Assembly (NCBI GenBank): GCA_017409215.1
Contig: JAFQTD010000023.1
Span: 1 to 64,000 of the forward strand
DNA: 64,000 bases
Source: Alphaproteobacteria bacterium
GTDB lineage: Bacteria; Pseudomonadota; Alphaproteobacteria; Rs-D84
Reading direction: 5' to 3'
Of the stretch, positions 33,282 through 41,777 are shown piece after piece. The position numbers and the translations under genes are program-made. Positions within the stretch are counted from its first letter, which is position 1. Every line of letters starts with the position of its first letter. The notes under the pieces were generated by a model. The model ran no database searches. It worked only from the letters and a program-made list of their open reading frames with translations, and had not been told where the DNA came from.

Positions 33282-34574
33282 ATGGTTGAAAAAGTATTGC
33301 TTATAAGCCCACCGTACATGCAGTTATCAAAACCGCCATTTCCTGTGCCGGGCTCATTATTGCAAGGTGTTCAATACATGAACCCAGGCTTGTTGATATC
33401 CTCATCAATTCTTGAAGAACAAAAGATTGAAAACAAAATAATCAAGGTCAAGGATGTTAACGAATTAAGCGAGGTTTTTAATTGTTTGGGGAATAGTAAG
33501 AATTCAATCGTTGGATTGAGCTGTACCTGTGCATGGGAGTATCTTGAATGTTTAGAGATCGCACGAAAATTAAAACAGCATGCTCCACGTTGTAAAATCT
33601 TCATTGCAGGTTGGCAAATTAAAAGCGTAAAAGAACAAGTCTTTGAGGATTCTCCTGATATTGATTATGCTATTCTTGGGGATGCAGAATATACGTTAAA
33701 GCCACTAATAACCGGAGAATCTATCGATTCTATTCCTGGTGTTATTTCCAGAGATTATCCCAAGGACAACACCAGGATATACCCCAAGGTGGATTTTAAA
33801 ATATTGGATTTTTCACGATATCCTGAGTATCAGTCATATATACCATATGTAGAAGAAAGTAGAAACTGTCCTGGCAAATGCACTTTTTGTCTGAATTCTT
33901 GCGTTGTGGATAGATATCAGATTGTTCCTATGAACGTATTTGAGGCTAATGTAAATAATATAGAGAACACATATGGCAAGAATGCTTGTGCTGTTCTTCT
34001 TGCCGCTAATTTTGGGGTCAGTTCAAAGCATACATTACAAAAATTAAATTTTCTAAAGAGCAAAGAACTAAAATGGAACATGGAGTTGCACATTGATAAT
34101 CCATGGGAGGAATACCTTGATGATTTAGTGCCAGCTGGAATTTCCAAACTTAGTGTGGGATTTGAATCTGCATCTAGAACAATGCTTAGAAAGATGGATA
34201 AAACCAAAAACCCAGACAAATATTTAGAACGTTTAGAAATATTATTGAATGAATTAAATGACAGGAATATTCAAATAAGCTTGAATACATTGTTTGATTA
34301 TAGGGAAACACCAGAAACTATTGCAGAAACCATTGATTTTTTAGAAAAGCATAAGGGAAAGTATAGAGCTGCAAAAATGAACTTCATGATAGGTTTTGAG
34401 GGGTTGTCCAGCAAGATTCCTGATTTCTATCAACATACCATGAATAATGAATATACAAAAAAAATCCATGCGTATCCAATGCTACCACAAGGATATAGTA
34501 TAGAAAGCATGGTAGACTTTATCGAGAAAAAAGAAAGATATTTTAAAGTAAGACAGGAACAAAGAGTAAGATAG
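33282..34574 (+). CDS. Radical SAM enzyme with N-terminal B12-binding-like domain
   Basis: Protein of 430 aa. Residues 1-150 match the cobalamin-binding-like Rossmann domain common in class B radical SAM methyltransferases (VLLISPPYMQL, VGLSCTCAWEYLECLEIARKLKQ, IFIAGWQ, DYAILGDAEYTLKPL). The radical SAM motif is CPGKCTFC (Cys 196, 200, 203), followed by MELHIDNPW and KLSVGFESASRTMLRKM. No clear DxHxxG was seen. Such enzymes methylate unactivated carbons, e.g. in indole-derived natural products, or rearrange peptides. It is the last gene of the operon; a terminator follows. Confidence 0.87.
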   Translation: MVEKVLLISPPYMQLSKPPFPVPGSLLQGVQYMNPGLLISSSILEEQKIENKIIKVKDVNELSEVFNCLGNSKNSIVGLSCTCAWEYLECLEIARKLKQHAPRCKIFIAGWQIKSVKEQVFEDSPDIDYAILGDAEYTLKPLITGESIDSIPGVISRDYPKDNTRIYPKVDFKILDFSRYPEYQSYIPYVEESRNCPGKCTFCLNSCVVDRYQIVPMNVFEANVNNIENTYGKNACAVLLAANFGVSSKHTLQKLNFLKSKELKWNMELHIDNPWEEYLDDLVPAGISKLSVGFESASRTMLRKMDKTKNPDKYLERLEILLNELNDRNIQISLNTLFDYRETPETIAETIDFLEKHKGKYRAAKMNFMIGFEGLSSKIPDFYQHTMNNEYTKKIHAYPMLPQGYSIESMVDFIEKKERYFKVRQEQRVR

Positions 34575-34656
34575 CTAAGGACAACTATCCTGTAAAACAA
34601 GAAATCTTTCCTGTTGAAACCCTTATTATTGTAGTATAAAATCAAAGCAGAATAGG

Positions 34657-34688
34657 AAAGGAGTTAGCCGTTTGGCGACTCCTTTTTT
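34657..34688 (+). terminator. Terminator of the tRNA-Trp/TrpRS operon
   Basis: AAAGGAGT...AGCC-gttt-GGC...ACTCCTTTTTT hairpin with T6; closes the operon that begins with tRNA-Trp. Confidence 0.88.
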
Positions 34689-34714
34689 GCTATTCTATGC
34701 ATGGTGAGGGCAAG

Positions 34715-35395
34715 ATGATAGAGATTGATATTCCGCATGTCTTTCTGGACGTGGAAGAGCTGGCCAAGCGATGGCACTGTGGAATCGGCGTTATAGAAAT
34801 GCTGGCAGAAACAGGACAGATAGGTTGCTGTATTAGGCCAGTTGCGCTGGAAATCGCACTAGACAGCAACTGGCCTGAAAAAGAACGACCTAGCAGTCAA
34901 ATCCCATTACACCACCATCTCGATCAGAAAGAAATATATCGACTTTTTCGTCACCCCACCATCCCCCAAACCATAAATAGCCATAAGAAAAAAATCCCAG
35001 ATGCACCGGACATCAGTATCGTGTTTGCAGACATTGTGTTCTTCCTGGAATGTATCAAGGACTTTGAGGACAGAAACAAGATACACAAAGAAAGCGATTT
35101 CCAAATAGCGACCAGCGACTTTACATGCATTATCTGGCAAGGCAAGGAATTGAAATTCGGTGAAACCCAGGGCAAAGTCATAAGAATGCTGTGGGAGGCC
35201 AGAGAGAAAGGCGAGCTGTGGGTCTATGGTAAACGCATACTTAGCGGCATAGGTTCCGGATCGGCAAGAATACAAAGCATATTCAGGAACCACAAGACAT
35301 GGCGTGAAATCATAGCAACAGACAGCAAGGGAAGATACAGATTAAAACTGCCACCTAAACCTGGTTTATGCAGCAGGATTGACCTCGGCCAGTAA
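34715..35395 (+). CDS. Hypothetical island protein with HTH-like ends (226 aa)
   Basis: GAGGG before the ATG at 34715 fixes the start. The N-terminus VFLDVEELAKRWHCGIGVIEMLAETGQIG resembles an excisionase-type helix-turn-helix, and the C-terminus GETQGKVIRMLWEAREKGELWVYGKRIL...FRNHKTWREIIATDSKGRYRLKL resembles a winged helix. It is probably a DNA-binding regulator, but no family is recognised. Its last 30 nt overlap the end of an antisense small gene. Confidence 0.55.
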   Translation: MIEIDIPHVFLDVEELAKRWHCGIGVIEMLAETGQIGCCIRPVALEIALDSNWPEKERPSSQIPLHHHLDQKEIYRLFRHPTIPQTINSHKKKIPDAPDISIVFADIVFFLECIKDFEDRNKIHKESDFQIATSDFTCIIWQGKELKFGETQGKVIRMLWEAREKGELWVYGKRILSGIGSGSARIQSIFRNHKTWREIIATDSKGRYRLKLPPKPGLCSRIDLGQ

Positions 35396-35608
35396 ATCAT
35401 CAAGAACGGCAACACGTTTGCGCTTTTTGCCATGGGTACCAAACTGCTCAATCAGGCCATCGATCTTCTTGGCACGCAAATCATAGGACAGAATAAAACA
35501 CCGCTTTGGATCAATTGTAGGCAGAATAACACACACATGCCGGTTGCCAGGATTGGCCGCAGCAGCAAGTTGTATCTGCTCACGAATAAAACGAGTTGTA
35601 TATTGCAT
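35366..35608 (-). CDS. Hypothetical small protein downstream of YolD-like gene (80 aa)
   Basis: Third gene of a minus-strand set after uvrX-like and yolD-like genes, with a 21-nt gap. Sequence QYTTRFIREQIQLAAAANPGNRHVCVILPTIDPKRCFILSYDLRAKKIDGLIEQF; no family recognised. The short overlap with the 3' end of the convergent gene is compatible with a real gene pair. Confidence 0.5.
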   Translation of the reverse strand: MQYTTRFIREQIQLAAAANPGNRHVCVILPTIDPKRCFILSYDLRAKKIDGLIEQFGTHGKKRKRVAVLDDLLAEVNPAA

Positions 35609-35629
35609 GGCCGCACTATAACGAAAAAA

Positions 35630-35956
35630 TCAGTCTGATTCAACAACTTCCGCACCGGAAACATCAACGATATCATCAAACGGAATCTTGGTTTTCACGA
35701 TTGTCAGATAACGATACTCCGGATCAACCCTCGTAACAATCCCCTCAACAGTTTCATAGGCATCCACACGATAGAACCGGACCCGAACCATCATACCCTT
35801 TTTCAACTGCCCCAGCTTTGCAGACAAGCGATCCGCAGCATCACCGATAAGTTCCCGTCTGGGTTCAACAACACGGTTCTTGGACAGAATCATGGCATAA
35901 TAACCACGCAAGGCAGCAAACGGCATAAACTGTTTAGCACGAGATACGTCAGCCAT
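35630..35956 (-). CDS. YolD-like protein
   Basis: Protein of 108 aa with the YolD layout: RAKQFMPFAALRGYYAMI near the start, RRELIGDAADRLSAKLGQLKKGMMVRVRFYR, then a short domain ending in TKIPFDDIVDVSG. In Firmicutes YolD-like genes sit next to UvrX/YqjW Y-family polymerases and are thought to play the UmuD-like partner role. Here it overlaps the polymerase gene by 8 nt, the same arrangement. This strongly suggests import of the pair from a Gram-positive mobile element. Confidence 0.82.
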   Translation of the reverse strand: MADVSRAKQFMPFAALRGYYAMILSKNRVVEPRRELIGDAADRLSAKLGQLKKGMMVRVRFYRVDAYETVEGIVTRVDPEYRYLTIVKTKIPFDDIVDVSGAEVVESD

Positions 35957-37211
35957 TGTGTCCCCCCACCAAAGTATTGCGCTTTTTGCCAGTGGACTTT
36001 TCATAGAAATTGATACCACGCAGGACAGAATTCTTACCGAATTTGCCCTTGATGTCCAACAAGGCATGCTGCAGTTTGTTTTCACGTTCCTCGGCCGCAG
36101 TATCGGCAAACAGATCCAGCTGCAGATGGACAGTATCAGCATCCATCAGATTGCCAAGACCGATGGACAGTTTACGGATCGGAACACCTTTGACGGTCGT
36201 TTCCTGGTACAGGCGTATAAACTCACGAACCAGCGACTTATACGATGACGTGTGCGCTGGTAATTTCCTGCTGCCCCCTGTGGGCCTGTGAACGTCCTTA
36301 GAATAGCCAATCCCCAAAGACAACTCATTGGCCACCAAATTCTTTTCCACCAACTCCAGGACCAAATTATCCACCATTTCCTGCATTACAATCAAAGCAT
36401 CGTCATACGCATAATCTTCAAACAGAATCTGGCTATTAGACAACGAATGGGACTTTGACTGGTAATTATGAATGTCGGCAATAGTACACGGCTCAACACC
36501 ATGAGCATGGTCGATAAGATACTCAGCATTCGTTCCAAATTCCTTGTAAAGCACTTCTTCCGGCATTTCTGTTATTCCGTGCAGGTCGTGTACACCGTAC
36601 TTTTCCAGCCTTTTTGCAATTCCATTTCCAATATTCCACACATCTGTCAGAGGCTTATGATGCCAAAGGTGTTTGCGGAACAAATCCTGGTCCAGATACC
36701 CGATATGGTCTGGAACCTTTTTAGCCGTGATATCCAGGGCAACTTTGGCCAGAAACAGATTGGTCCCAATGCCGGCAGTGGCACAGATGCCAGTTTCAGC
36801 CAGGACGGCATCCATCAGCATAATAGCCAATTCTTTGGGCGTTTTTTTATACAGTTTCAGGTACGGTGTCGCATCAATAAAGCACTCATCAATCGAATAA
36901 ACATGAATATCCTCAGCGGAAATATAGCGCAGGTAGATACTGTAAATCTGGGCAGAAACTTCCATGTACTTTTTCATGCGTGGAACGGCCGTGATGTATT
37001 CCACATTCTTGGGGATTTCAAAGACACGGCACCGATTACGAATACCCAGTTCCTTCATTGCCGGTGTAATAGCCAGGCAGACAGAACCGGAACCACGTGA
37101 CGGATCCGCAACAACCAGGTTCGTGGTAAATGGATCCAGCCCCCGGTCAACAGCTTCAACCGAGGCAAAAAAGCTTTTCAAATCGATACAAAGATAGAAC
37201 CTTTCCGCCAT
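35949..37211 (-). CDS. Y-family DNA polymerase, UvrX/UmuC type
   Basis: Translesion DNA polymerase of 420 aa. Catalytic carboxylates are in YLCIDLKSFFASVE and VYSIDECFID. The block DPFTTNLVVADPSRGSGSVCLAITPAMKELGI is typical of the Firmicutes UvrX/YqjW group, not DinB or proteobacterial UmuC. The fingers/palm end with TAGIGTNLFLAKVALDITAK, and the little-finger region includes SLSNSQILFEDYAYDDALIVMQEMVD. The start at 37211 (MAERFYLCID) is preferred; a longer frame has no homology. Coupled to the YolD-like gene. Probably mutagenic repair under stress. Confidence 0.88.
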   Translation of the reverse strand: MAERFYLCIDLKSFFASVEAVDRGLDPFTTNLVVADPSRGSGSVCLAITPAMKELGIRNRCRVFEIPKNVEYITAVPRMKKYMEVSAQIYSIYLRYISAEDIHVYSIDECFIDATPYLKLYKKTPKELAIMLMDAVLAETGICATAGIGTNLFLAKVALDITAKKVPDHIGYLDQDLFRKHLWHHKPLTDVWNIGNGIAKRLEKYGVHDLHGITEMPEEVLYKEFGTNAEYLIDHAHGVEPCTIADIHNYQSKSHSLSNSQILFEDYAYDDALIVMQEMVDNLVLELVEKNLVANELSLGIGYSKDVHRPTGGSRKLPAHTSSYKSLVREFIRLYQETTVKGVPIRKLSIGLGNLMDADTVHLQLDLFADTAAEERENKLQHALLDIKGKFGKNSVLRGINFYEKSTGKKRNTLVGGHNG

Positions 37212-37409
37212 TTCAAAATCAGTATAAATGATAGCCCATAAAAAAGCAAAAGAGATAATTCCGTACCAAAGTGTCACACCCAGCATACCAAAACACACCT
37301 GCCGAGGATTCGTGAAACAACGGCATATCGGATGGCAAGCAGACCGACAAACTAAGCCGGCTCAAATAGACTTAAAACATAGTCAAACATAGTAAAAGGC
37401 GGTGTGAAA

Positions 37410-37643
37410 ATGGATAAAAACAACAATAAGCGTAAAAATATTATTACCGAGGCAGAGTTGGCCAAATACTGGCAAATGTCAGAAAGAACCCTACAAAAGT
37501 GGCGTAGCCTGGGAACTGGTCCTGTATATATAAAAATAGGAGGTAAAGTCCGATATACGAAGAAAGCAATCAGAACGTACGAGAACAATAGAAAGTTCAT
37601 AAGTTCATCTGAAAGATACGCAGAAAAAGGTGGAAAGAAATGA
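37410..37643 (+). CDS. Excisionase-like helix-turn-helix protein, second copy
   Basis: Protein of 77 aa; GGCGG precedes the ATG at 37410 (a GTG at 37404 is also possible). ITEAELAKYWQMSERTLQKWRSLGTGPVYIKIGGKVRYTKKAIRTYE is the same HTH_17 family as the protein at 21686-21880. No second integrase is nearby, so it may regulate the prophage remnant that starts here. It overlaps the next gene by 4 nt. Confidence 0.75.
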   Translation: MDKNNNKRKNIITEAELAKYWQMSERTLQKWRSLGTGPVYIKIGGKVRYTKKAIRTYENNRKFISSSERYAEKGGKK

Positions 37644-38044
37644 GCAACAATGTCACTTTCTGCCCGACGTGCGGAAGAAAATCTGTCGATTATAAGCATT
37701 CAATAAATAAAACTCTAATATCTGGCTTAGCACGCTTAAATGCGGTTGGAGGGAGAGCAAGATTGGACAGTCTTGGGTTGGATAACACCATATTCAATAA
37801 TTTTCAGAAACTGCAGTATTTCAGGCTGGCAATACCAACACATGATAATTGTGAATGGCAAATCACCAACGAGGGAATCTGGTTCTTGCAGGGTCGTGTG
37901 CAGATCCCAAGATATGTAATAACAAGAAATGCAACGGTCATAAGGACAAGTCCAGAACAGATATTCATTACCCAGGTTAAAGACTGTGTGAAATACAAAA
38001 TAGAATGGCAAGCTCAGGCAAAACAACCCGGTTTGTTTGACTAA
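37640..38044 (+). CDS. Phage-type protein with N-terminal zinc-ribbon-like Cys pair (134 aa)
   Basis: N-terminus VTFCPTCGRKS has one CxxC pair, followed by a helix-turn-helix-like segment (KTLISGLARLNAVGGRARLDSLGLDNTIFNNFQKL) and a strand-rich C-terminus. No family recognised with confidence; similar small proteins occur in early regions of phages. Start/stop overlap ATGA with the excisionase-like gene. Confidence 0.6.
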   Translation: MSNNVTFCPTCGRKSVDYKHSINKTLISGLARLNAVGGRARLDSLGLDNTIFNNFQKLQYFRLAIPTHDNCEWQITNEGIWFLQGRVQIPRYVITRNATVIRTSPEQIFITQVKDCVKYKIEWQAQAKQPGLFD

Positions 38045-38055
38045 GGGAGGCTAAG

Positions 38056-38613
38056 TTGAAAATTTTGATAGACCCAAAATTAGCTGTGTTTGTGAAAGAT
38101 ATGACGGATGCCCAATGCGCAGAATTACTCAGATGCATATTTGAGTATCCCAATAGAGATTGCAAGTTAGGATTGTGGAAATACATGAAAGACCAGATCC
38201 AACAAGACGAGGAAAAATACAGGGCAAAATGTGAAAGGATAGCGATAAGCAGAACAATGAAATCAGAGATGAAATCAAGAATGATATCAACGGTAACGAA
38301 AGAAGAAATAGAAAATAAAAATAAAGAAAAAGAAATAAAAAGAAGTGAAAGAAGAAATGCATCTGAAAATGTTGAAAACCATGTTGAAAAGCCGTTGGAG
38401 TTTTTTGTCGATGATTTTTTTAGCTTTGAGGCTATAGCGAAAAAGGTTTCAAAATTTCAAGGATACTTGGAACTGTTTCCTATAAGCGTTGTTACCAAAG
38501 CAGAACAAACATTCAAAAAAAAGAGAAAGAACCAATGGGCAAACATGCAGCATATATTGGATTGGCTTGAAAAAGAAAACACATTTTACAAAAGATCAAC
38601 GGAGGAAAAATAA
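38056..38613 (+). CDS. Phage replication-region protein, DUF6291-like (185 aa)
   Basis: TTG start at 38056, supported by AAGGGAGG 7 nt upstream. N-terminal MTDAQCAELLRCIFEYPN...YMKDQIQQDEEKYRAKCERI resembles phage replication-initiator-like proteins of the DUF6291 group. The middle is a highly charged Lys/Glu/Arg linker, the C-terminal part a helical domain ending in NMQHILDWLEKEN. Probable role in phage DNA replication, by analogy only. Confidence 0.6.
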   Translation: MKILIDPKLAVFVKDMTDAQCAELLRCIFEYPNRDCKLGLWKYMKDQIQQDEEKYRAKCERIAISRTMKSEMKSRMISTVTKEEIENKNKEKEIKRSERRNASENVENHVEKPLEFFVDDFFSFEAIAKKVSKFQGYLELFPISVVTKAEQTFKKKRKNQWANMQHILDWLEKENTFYKRSTEEK

Positions 38614-39029
38614 TGAAAATAACAAGAAAGGAATGGAACAGAGAACTTGTTGAGGAATGGCTACAAACCGCAGCACTTGTTGATCAAAGTCTCCCACCCG
38701 TTTATCATAAGGGGGCAACAAAACAACGCATAGAAATACAAAGAACATTAACTGAGTTATTGTGGGATACAGATGATATCAAAAAGCGGCACCCAAGATG
38801 GCAACCAACAAGTCACCAGATATCAATGTGGGAAGAAGTAATTTTATGTTGGTTCCCATTGATAGGGGATGGTAACGATAAAAAAATTGTCTGGTTGTAT
38901 TCTACTGGCATAGATTACAAGAGAATTGCAAAGATTGTGAAATTTTCAAGAATAACAGTATCAAAACGGTATAATAAGGCGGTAGAACGACTTGTATCAG
39001 CCTTAAACATACTTAGTAGTAATACATAG
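38613..39029 (+). CDS. DUF6362-like phage protein (138 aa)
   Basis: One-base overlap with the previous gene. The C-terminal part IVWLYSTGIDYKRIAKIVKFSRITVSKRYNKAVERLVSAL is a sigma-factor region-4-like helix-turn-helix, and the upstream block EEVILCWFPLIGD fits the DUF6362 family found before terminase genes. Possibly a transcription regulator of late genes; this role is inferred. Confidence 0.65.
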   Translation: MKITRKEWNRELVEEWLQTAALVDQSLPPVYHKGATKQRIEIQRTLTELLWDTDDIKKRHPRWQPTSHQISMWEEVILCWFPLIGDGNDKKIVWLYSTGIDYKRIAKIVKFSRITVSKRYNKAVERLVSALNILSSNT

Positions 39030-39180
39030 TAAAAGAGCAAAGAAGAGTAAAAAAAACTAGCCTAAAAAGGGTTAAACAATACTTAAAAACGGCCACAGCA
39101 AAAATTGATAAAAAAATACCCCTTTACACGAAATCAAAAAAAATGCATGATTTTGGATATAATTGGGAAACCAATATACG

Positions 39181-39204
39181 AAACCGCAAAACAGCGGTTT
39201 TTTT
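39181..39204 (+). terminator. Terminator before the tail-like gene
   Basis: AAACCGC (39181-39187) pairs with GCGGTTT (39194-39200), followed by TTTT. Confidence 0.8.
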
Positions 39205-39213
39205 ATTACCAAA

Positions 39214-39765
39214 ATGGCCATCATAAATCTTGAATTATCGACAACTGATACGAACAGACTAATGACATTGTGCGAACAGAATGTGCGCTTCGTCATGGCA
39301 AAGACATTGACCCAGACGGCACAAATCGCACAGGCCGAAATAAAGCAACACATCAGGAACACCTTTGTGCTGCGTAAACCCAATTTTGAAAAGTCCATCA
39401 AGGTGCGCCCAGCCACGAAACAAACACTGACCGCCAGTGTTTATACCATGGCAGGCTTTGCAACATTGCAGCAGACTGGAGGCAAGCGATATGCCAAGGA
39501 TGGACGACTTGCTGTCCCCCAGTACGAAACACTGCAGCAAGTCAAAGCAACACGCAAAAGCGATGTCCCTGGATCATTCATAATGAAACTGAAGTCCGGT
39601 GGCATAGTGATTGCACAACGCAAGAACACAGAGATAGAAATCCTATACCACATCAAGAACCTGGCGTACGTTCCAAAGCGGCTTGACATGCTTGAAATCG
39701 GCGAAAGCACAGCCAAGACCGAAATCCCTCGCTTATTTTCCCAGAACTTACAATCACTTAAATAA
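39214..39765 (+). CDS. Phage minor tail protein Z-like
   Basis: Protein of 183 aa; the start at 39214 lies just after a terminator, which excludes the earlier in-frame ATG. The pattern AEIKQHIRNTFVLRKPNFEKSIKVRPATKQTLTASVYTMAGFATLQQTGGKRYAKDGRLAVP is typical of gpZ/HK97-gp10-like tail completion proteins. Its position ahead of the terminase, not after the head genes, is unusual and may reflect rearrangement in the remnant. Confidence 0.55.
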   Translation: MAIINLELSTTDTNRLMTLCEQNVRFVMAKTLTQTAQIAQAEIKQHIRNTFVLRKPNFEKSIKVRPATKQTLTASVYTMAGFATLQQTGGKRYAKDGRLAVPQYETLQQVKATRKSDVPGSFIMKLKSGGIVIAQRKNTEIEILYHIKNLAYVPKRLDMLEIGESTAKTEIPRLFSQNLQSLK

Positions 39766-39845
39766 AAAATAGGTTCTGTCGGGAATTAAAACGCCCGAGG
39801 GTAACGGCGACCTCGGGACCTTGCTACACACAGAGTTGAAAAAAA

Positions 39846-39940
39846 GGTTCGCAGGTTCGCACTTGGTGTTGTTTTAGAGCAAATTCAAGCAGTTATGTGC
39901 GAACCAAGGGTGCGAACCTAGGTGCGAACCTGGTTCGCAC
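39846..39940. repeat. Six GTGCGAACC/GGTTCGCAC repeats before a DNA methyltransferase gene
   Basis: Units at 39846-39853 and 39854-39862 (GGTTCGCA, GGTTCGCAC), 39897-39905, 39910-39918 and 39922-39930 (GTGCGAACC), and 39932-39940 (GGTTCGCAC). Pairs in opposite orientation could form hairpins or bind a dimeric protein. A separate hairpin CCCGAGG/CCTCGGG lies at 39794-39817. Probably an operator or iteron-like region. Confidence 0.8.
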
Positions 39941-39967
39941 TTTTCACATCAACAGAAAGGAAAGGAC

Positions 39968-41293
39968 ATGGAAATAAATTTCAAAGAATTGAAACTGGAC
40001 ATTCAGTACTTAGACATCAATCTGATAAAACCGTTTGCACGCAACCCACGCACGCACAGCAAGGAACAGATTCAGCAGATTGCTACATCAATGATGAAAT
40101 TCGGCTGGGTCAATCCAATCCTGGTTGACGAGAACTTCGAAATCATCGCAGGACATGGCCGAGTGCTGGCCGGCAAAGAATTGGGCTATGAAACAATTCC
40201 TGTGGCACAGTTAAAGCACCTGAGCAAAGAAGAAAAGCTGGCATTGCTGATTGCGGATAACAAGATATCCGACAACGCAGGCTGGGACGAAGACCTATTG
40301 CGCAGTGCGATGGAAGAACTGTACAACGGCGACTTTGAGCTGGAGGTTCTGGGATACACAAACAAGGAACTGGAAAAGTTCAAACAAGAGTTCGCAGCAG
40401 AAAAGCAGATGGCAGAAATCGAAGATGTGGTGCCAGAGTTCGCAGAAGAAACCAAGGTTGTCAGCAAACAAGGCGACCTGTGGCAACTTGGCGAACATAT
40501 GCTGCTGTGCGGCGATGCGACTGTTGCTGAAAACTATGACCGTTTGATGGATGGCGAACTGGCCAACATGGTATTTACTGACCCACCATACAACGTGGCA
40601 TACGATGAAAGTTTTAGGAATACCAAAAACGAGAAAGGCGAAAACCCACGGTTCATCAAAAACGACAACCTGGGCAGTGAATTCCAAGGGTTCCTGACAA
40701 CAGCCCTGACAAATATCCTGAACCACACAAATGGGTCGGTATATGTTTGCATGGGCGGCAGCGAACTGCATACCCTGTACCACGCATTTTCGGATGCCGG
40801 TGGAAAATTTGAGGCCTATATCGTCTGGGTAAAGAATTCGTTCGCACTGTCCCGTGCCAGATACCAGCACCAGCACGAATGGATGGTATTCGGCAACACA
40901 GAATCCGTGTACAAGGAACAGCACGAATGCATATTGCTGGGCAAGAACCCAGGCGAAAGCACACCATGGTATGGTGGCCGGAACCAGTCAGACGTTTGGA
41001 ACTTTGACAAGCAGACAAACAATGACCTGCACCCAACAATGAAACCGGTAGCACTGATTGAACGTGCCATAAACAATTCCAGCCGCACGATGGATATCGT
41101 ATTGGATGCGTTTGGTGGTTCGGGTTCAACCCTGATTGCTGCAGAAAAGACAAACCGCCGTTGCAGAATGATTGAATTGGATGAAAAGTATGTGGACATA
41201 ATTATCAAACGCTGGGAGGACTTTACAGGCAAAAAAGCCATACATAAAGACACCGGCAAGACGTATGCAGAGCTAGCGGCTGAACGCAAATGA
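39968..41293 (+). CDS. ParB-like domain fused to N4/N6 DNA methyltransferase
   Basis: Protein of 441 aa. Residues 1-130 form a ParB/Srx-like domain (LIKPFARNPRTHSKEQIQQIATSMMKFGWVNPILVDENFEIIAGHGRVLAGKEL). The methyltransferase has DPPY at 205-208 (FTDPPYNVAYDE) and the SAM-binding motif DAFGGSGSTLIAAEKTNRRC near the C-terminus, the order of the beta class of amino-methyltransferases. Such fusions are usual just before terminase in proteobacterial prophages and protect phage DNA from host restriction. Repeats just upstream suggest possible self-regulation. Confidence 0.9.
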   Translation: MEINFKELKLDIQYLDINLIKPFARNPRTHSKEQIQQIATSMMKFGWVNPILVDENFEIIAGHGRVLAGKELGYETIPVAQLKHLSKEEKLALLIADNKISDNAGWDEDLLRSAMEELYNGDFELEVLGYTNKELEKFKQEFAAEKQMAEIEDVVPEFAEETKVVSKQGDLWQLGEHMLLCGDATVAENYDRLMDGELANMVFTDPPYNVAYDESFRNTKNEKGENPRFIKNDNLGSEFQGFLTTALTNILNHTNGSVYVCMGGSELHTLYHAFSDAGGKFEAYIVWVKNSFALSRARYQHQHEWMVFGNTESVYKEQHECILLGKNPGESTPWYGGRNQSDVWNFDKQTNNDLHPTMKPVALIERAINNSSRTMDIVLDAFGGSGSTLIAAEKTNRRCRMIELDEKYVDIIIKRWEDFTGKKAIHKDTGKTYAELAAERK

Positions 41294-41300
41294 TTAGGCC

Positions 41301-41777
41301 ATGGGAATATCTATCAGAGAATATGCGGAACAACGTGGTGTTTCTGAGGCTGCTGTTCGTAAGGCCAGAGATAATGGTCGAATTACAACGGAACCAGACG
41401 GAACCATTGACCCAGCAACGGTAGATAAGCAATGGTCCGAAAACACCGCAAAGAGAGTCGCAACCAAGGCAACCTCGACTGAAACCTCTGTTTCATACCA
41501 GAAAAGCCGAGCCAACAAAGAGTTCTTCGAGTTCCTGTTAAAGAAACTGGAATACGAAGAAAAGAACGGCAAGATGGTGGAACTGGCCAAGATGGAAACA
41601 GAGGCGTTCACCGCAGCCAGGGTCGCCAGGGATAGATTGCTCAGCATATCAGAAAGAGTAGCTCCACAACTGGTTGGAAAAACCGACATTCAAGAAATCA
41701 AAGAGATATTGAGGCGAGAGATAACAACATCATTACAAAACCTGACGGACTTTATGCATGCTGGAACTCAATCCTGA
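41301..41777 (+). CDS. Terminase small subunit, Nu1-like
   Basis: Protein of 158 aa. The N-terminal winged helix (ISIREYAEQRGVSEAAVRKARDNGRIT) recognises the packaging site. The C-terminal part (KTDIQEIKEILRREITTSLQNL) is the segment that contacts the large subunit in phage lambda gpNu1. It overlaps the large-subunit gene by 20 nt. DNA packaging function is inferred from family and position. Confidence 0.8.
   Translation: MGISIREYAEQRGVSEAAVRKARDNGRITTEPDGTIDPATVDKQWSENTAKRVATKATSTETSVSYQKSRANKEFFEFLLKKLEYEEKNGKMVELAKMETEAFTAARVARDRLLSISERVAPQLVGKTDIQEIKEILRREITTSLQNLTDFMHAGTQS

Noticed and set aside
39846-39940. CRISPR array
   Set aside because: The repeats are 9 nt, in both orientations and with irregular short gaps; no cas genes are present.
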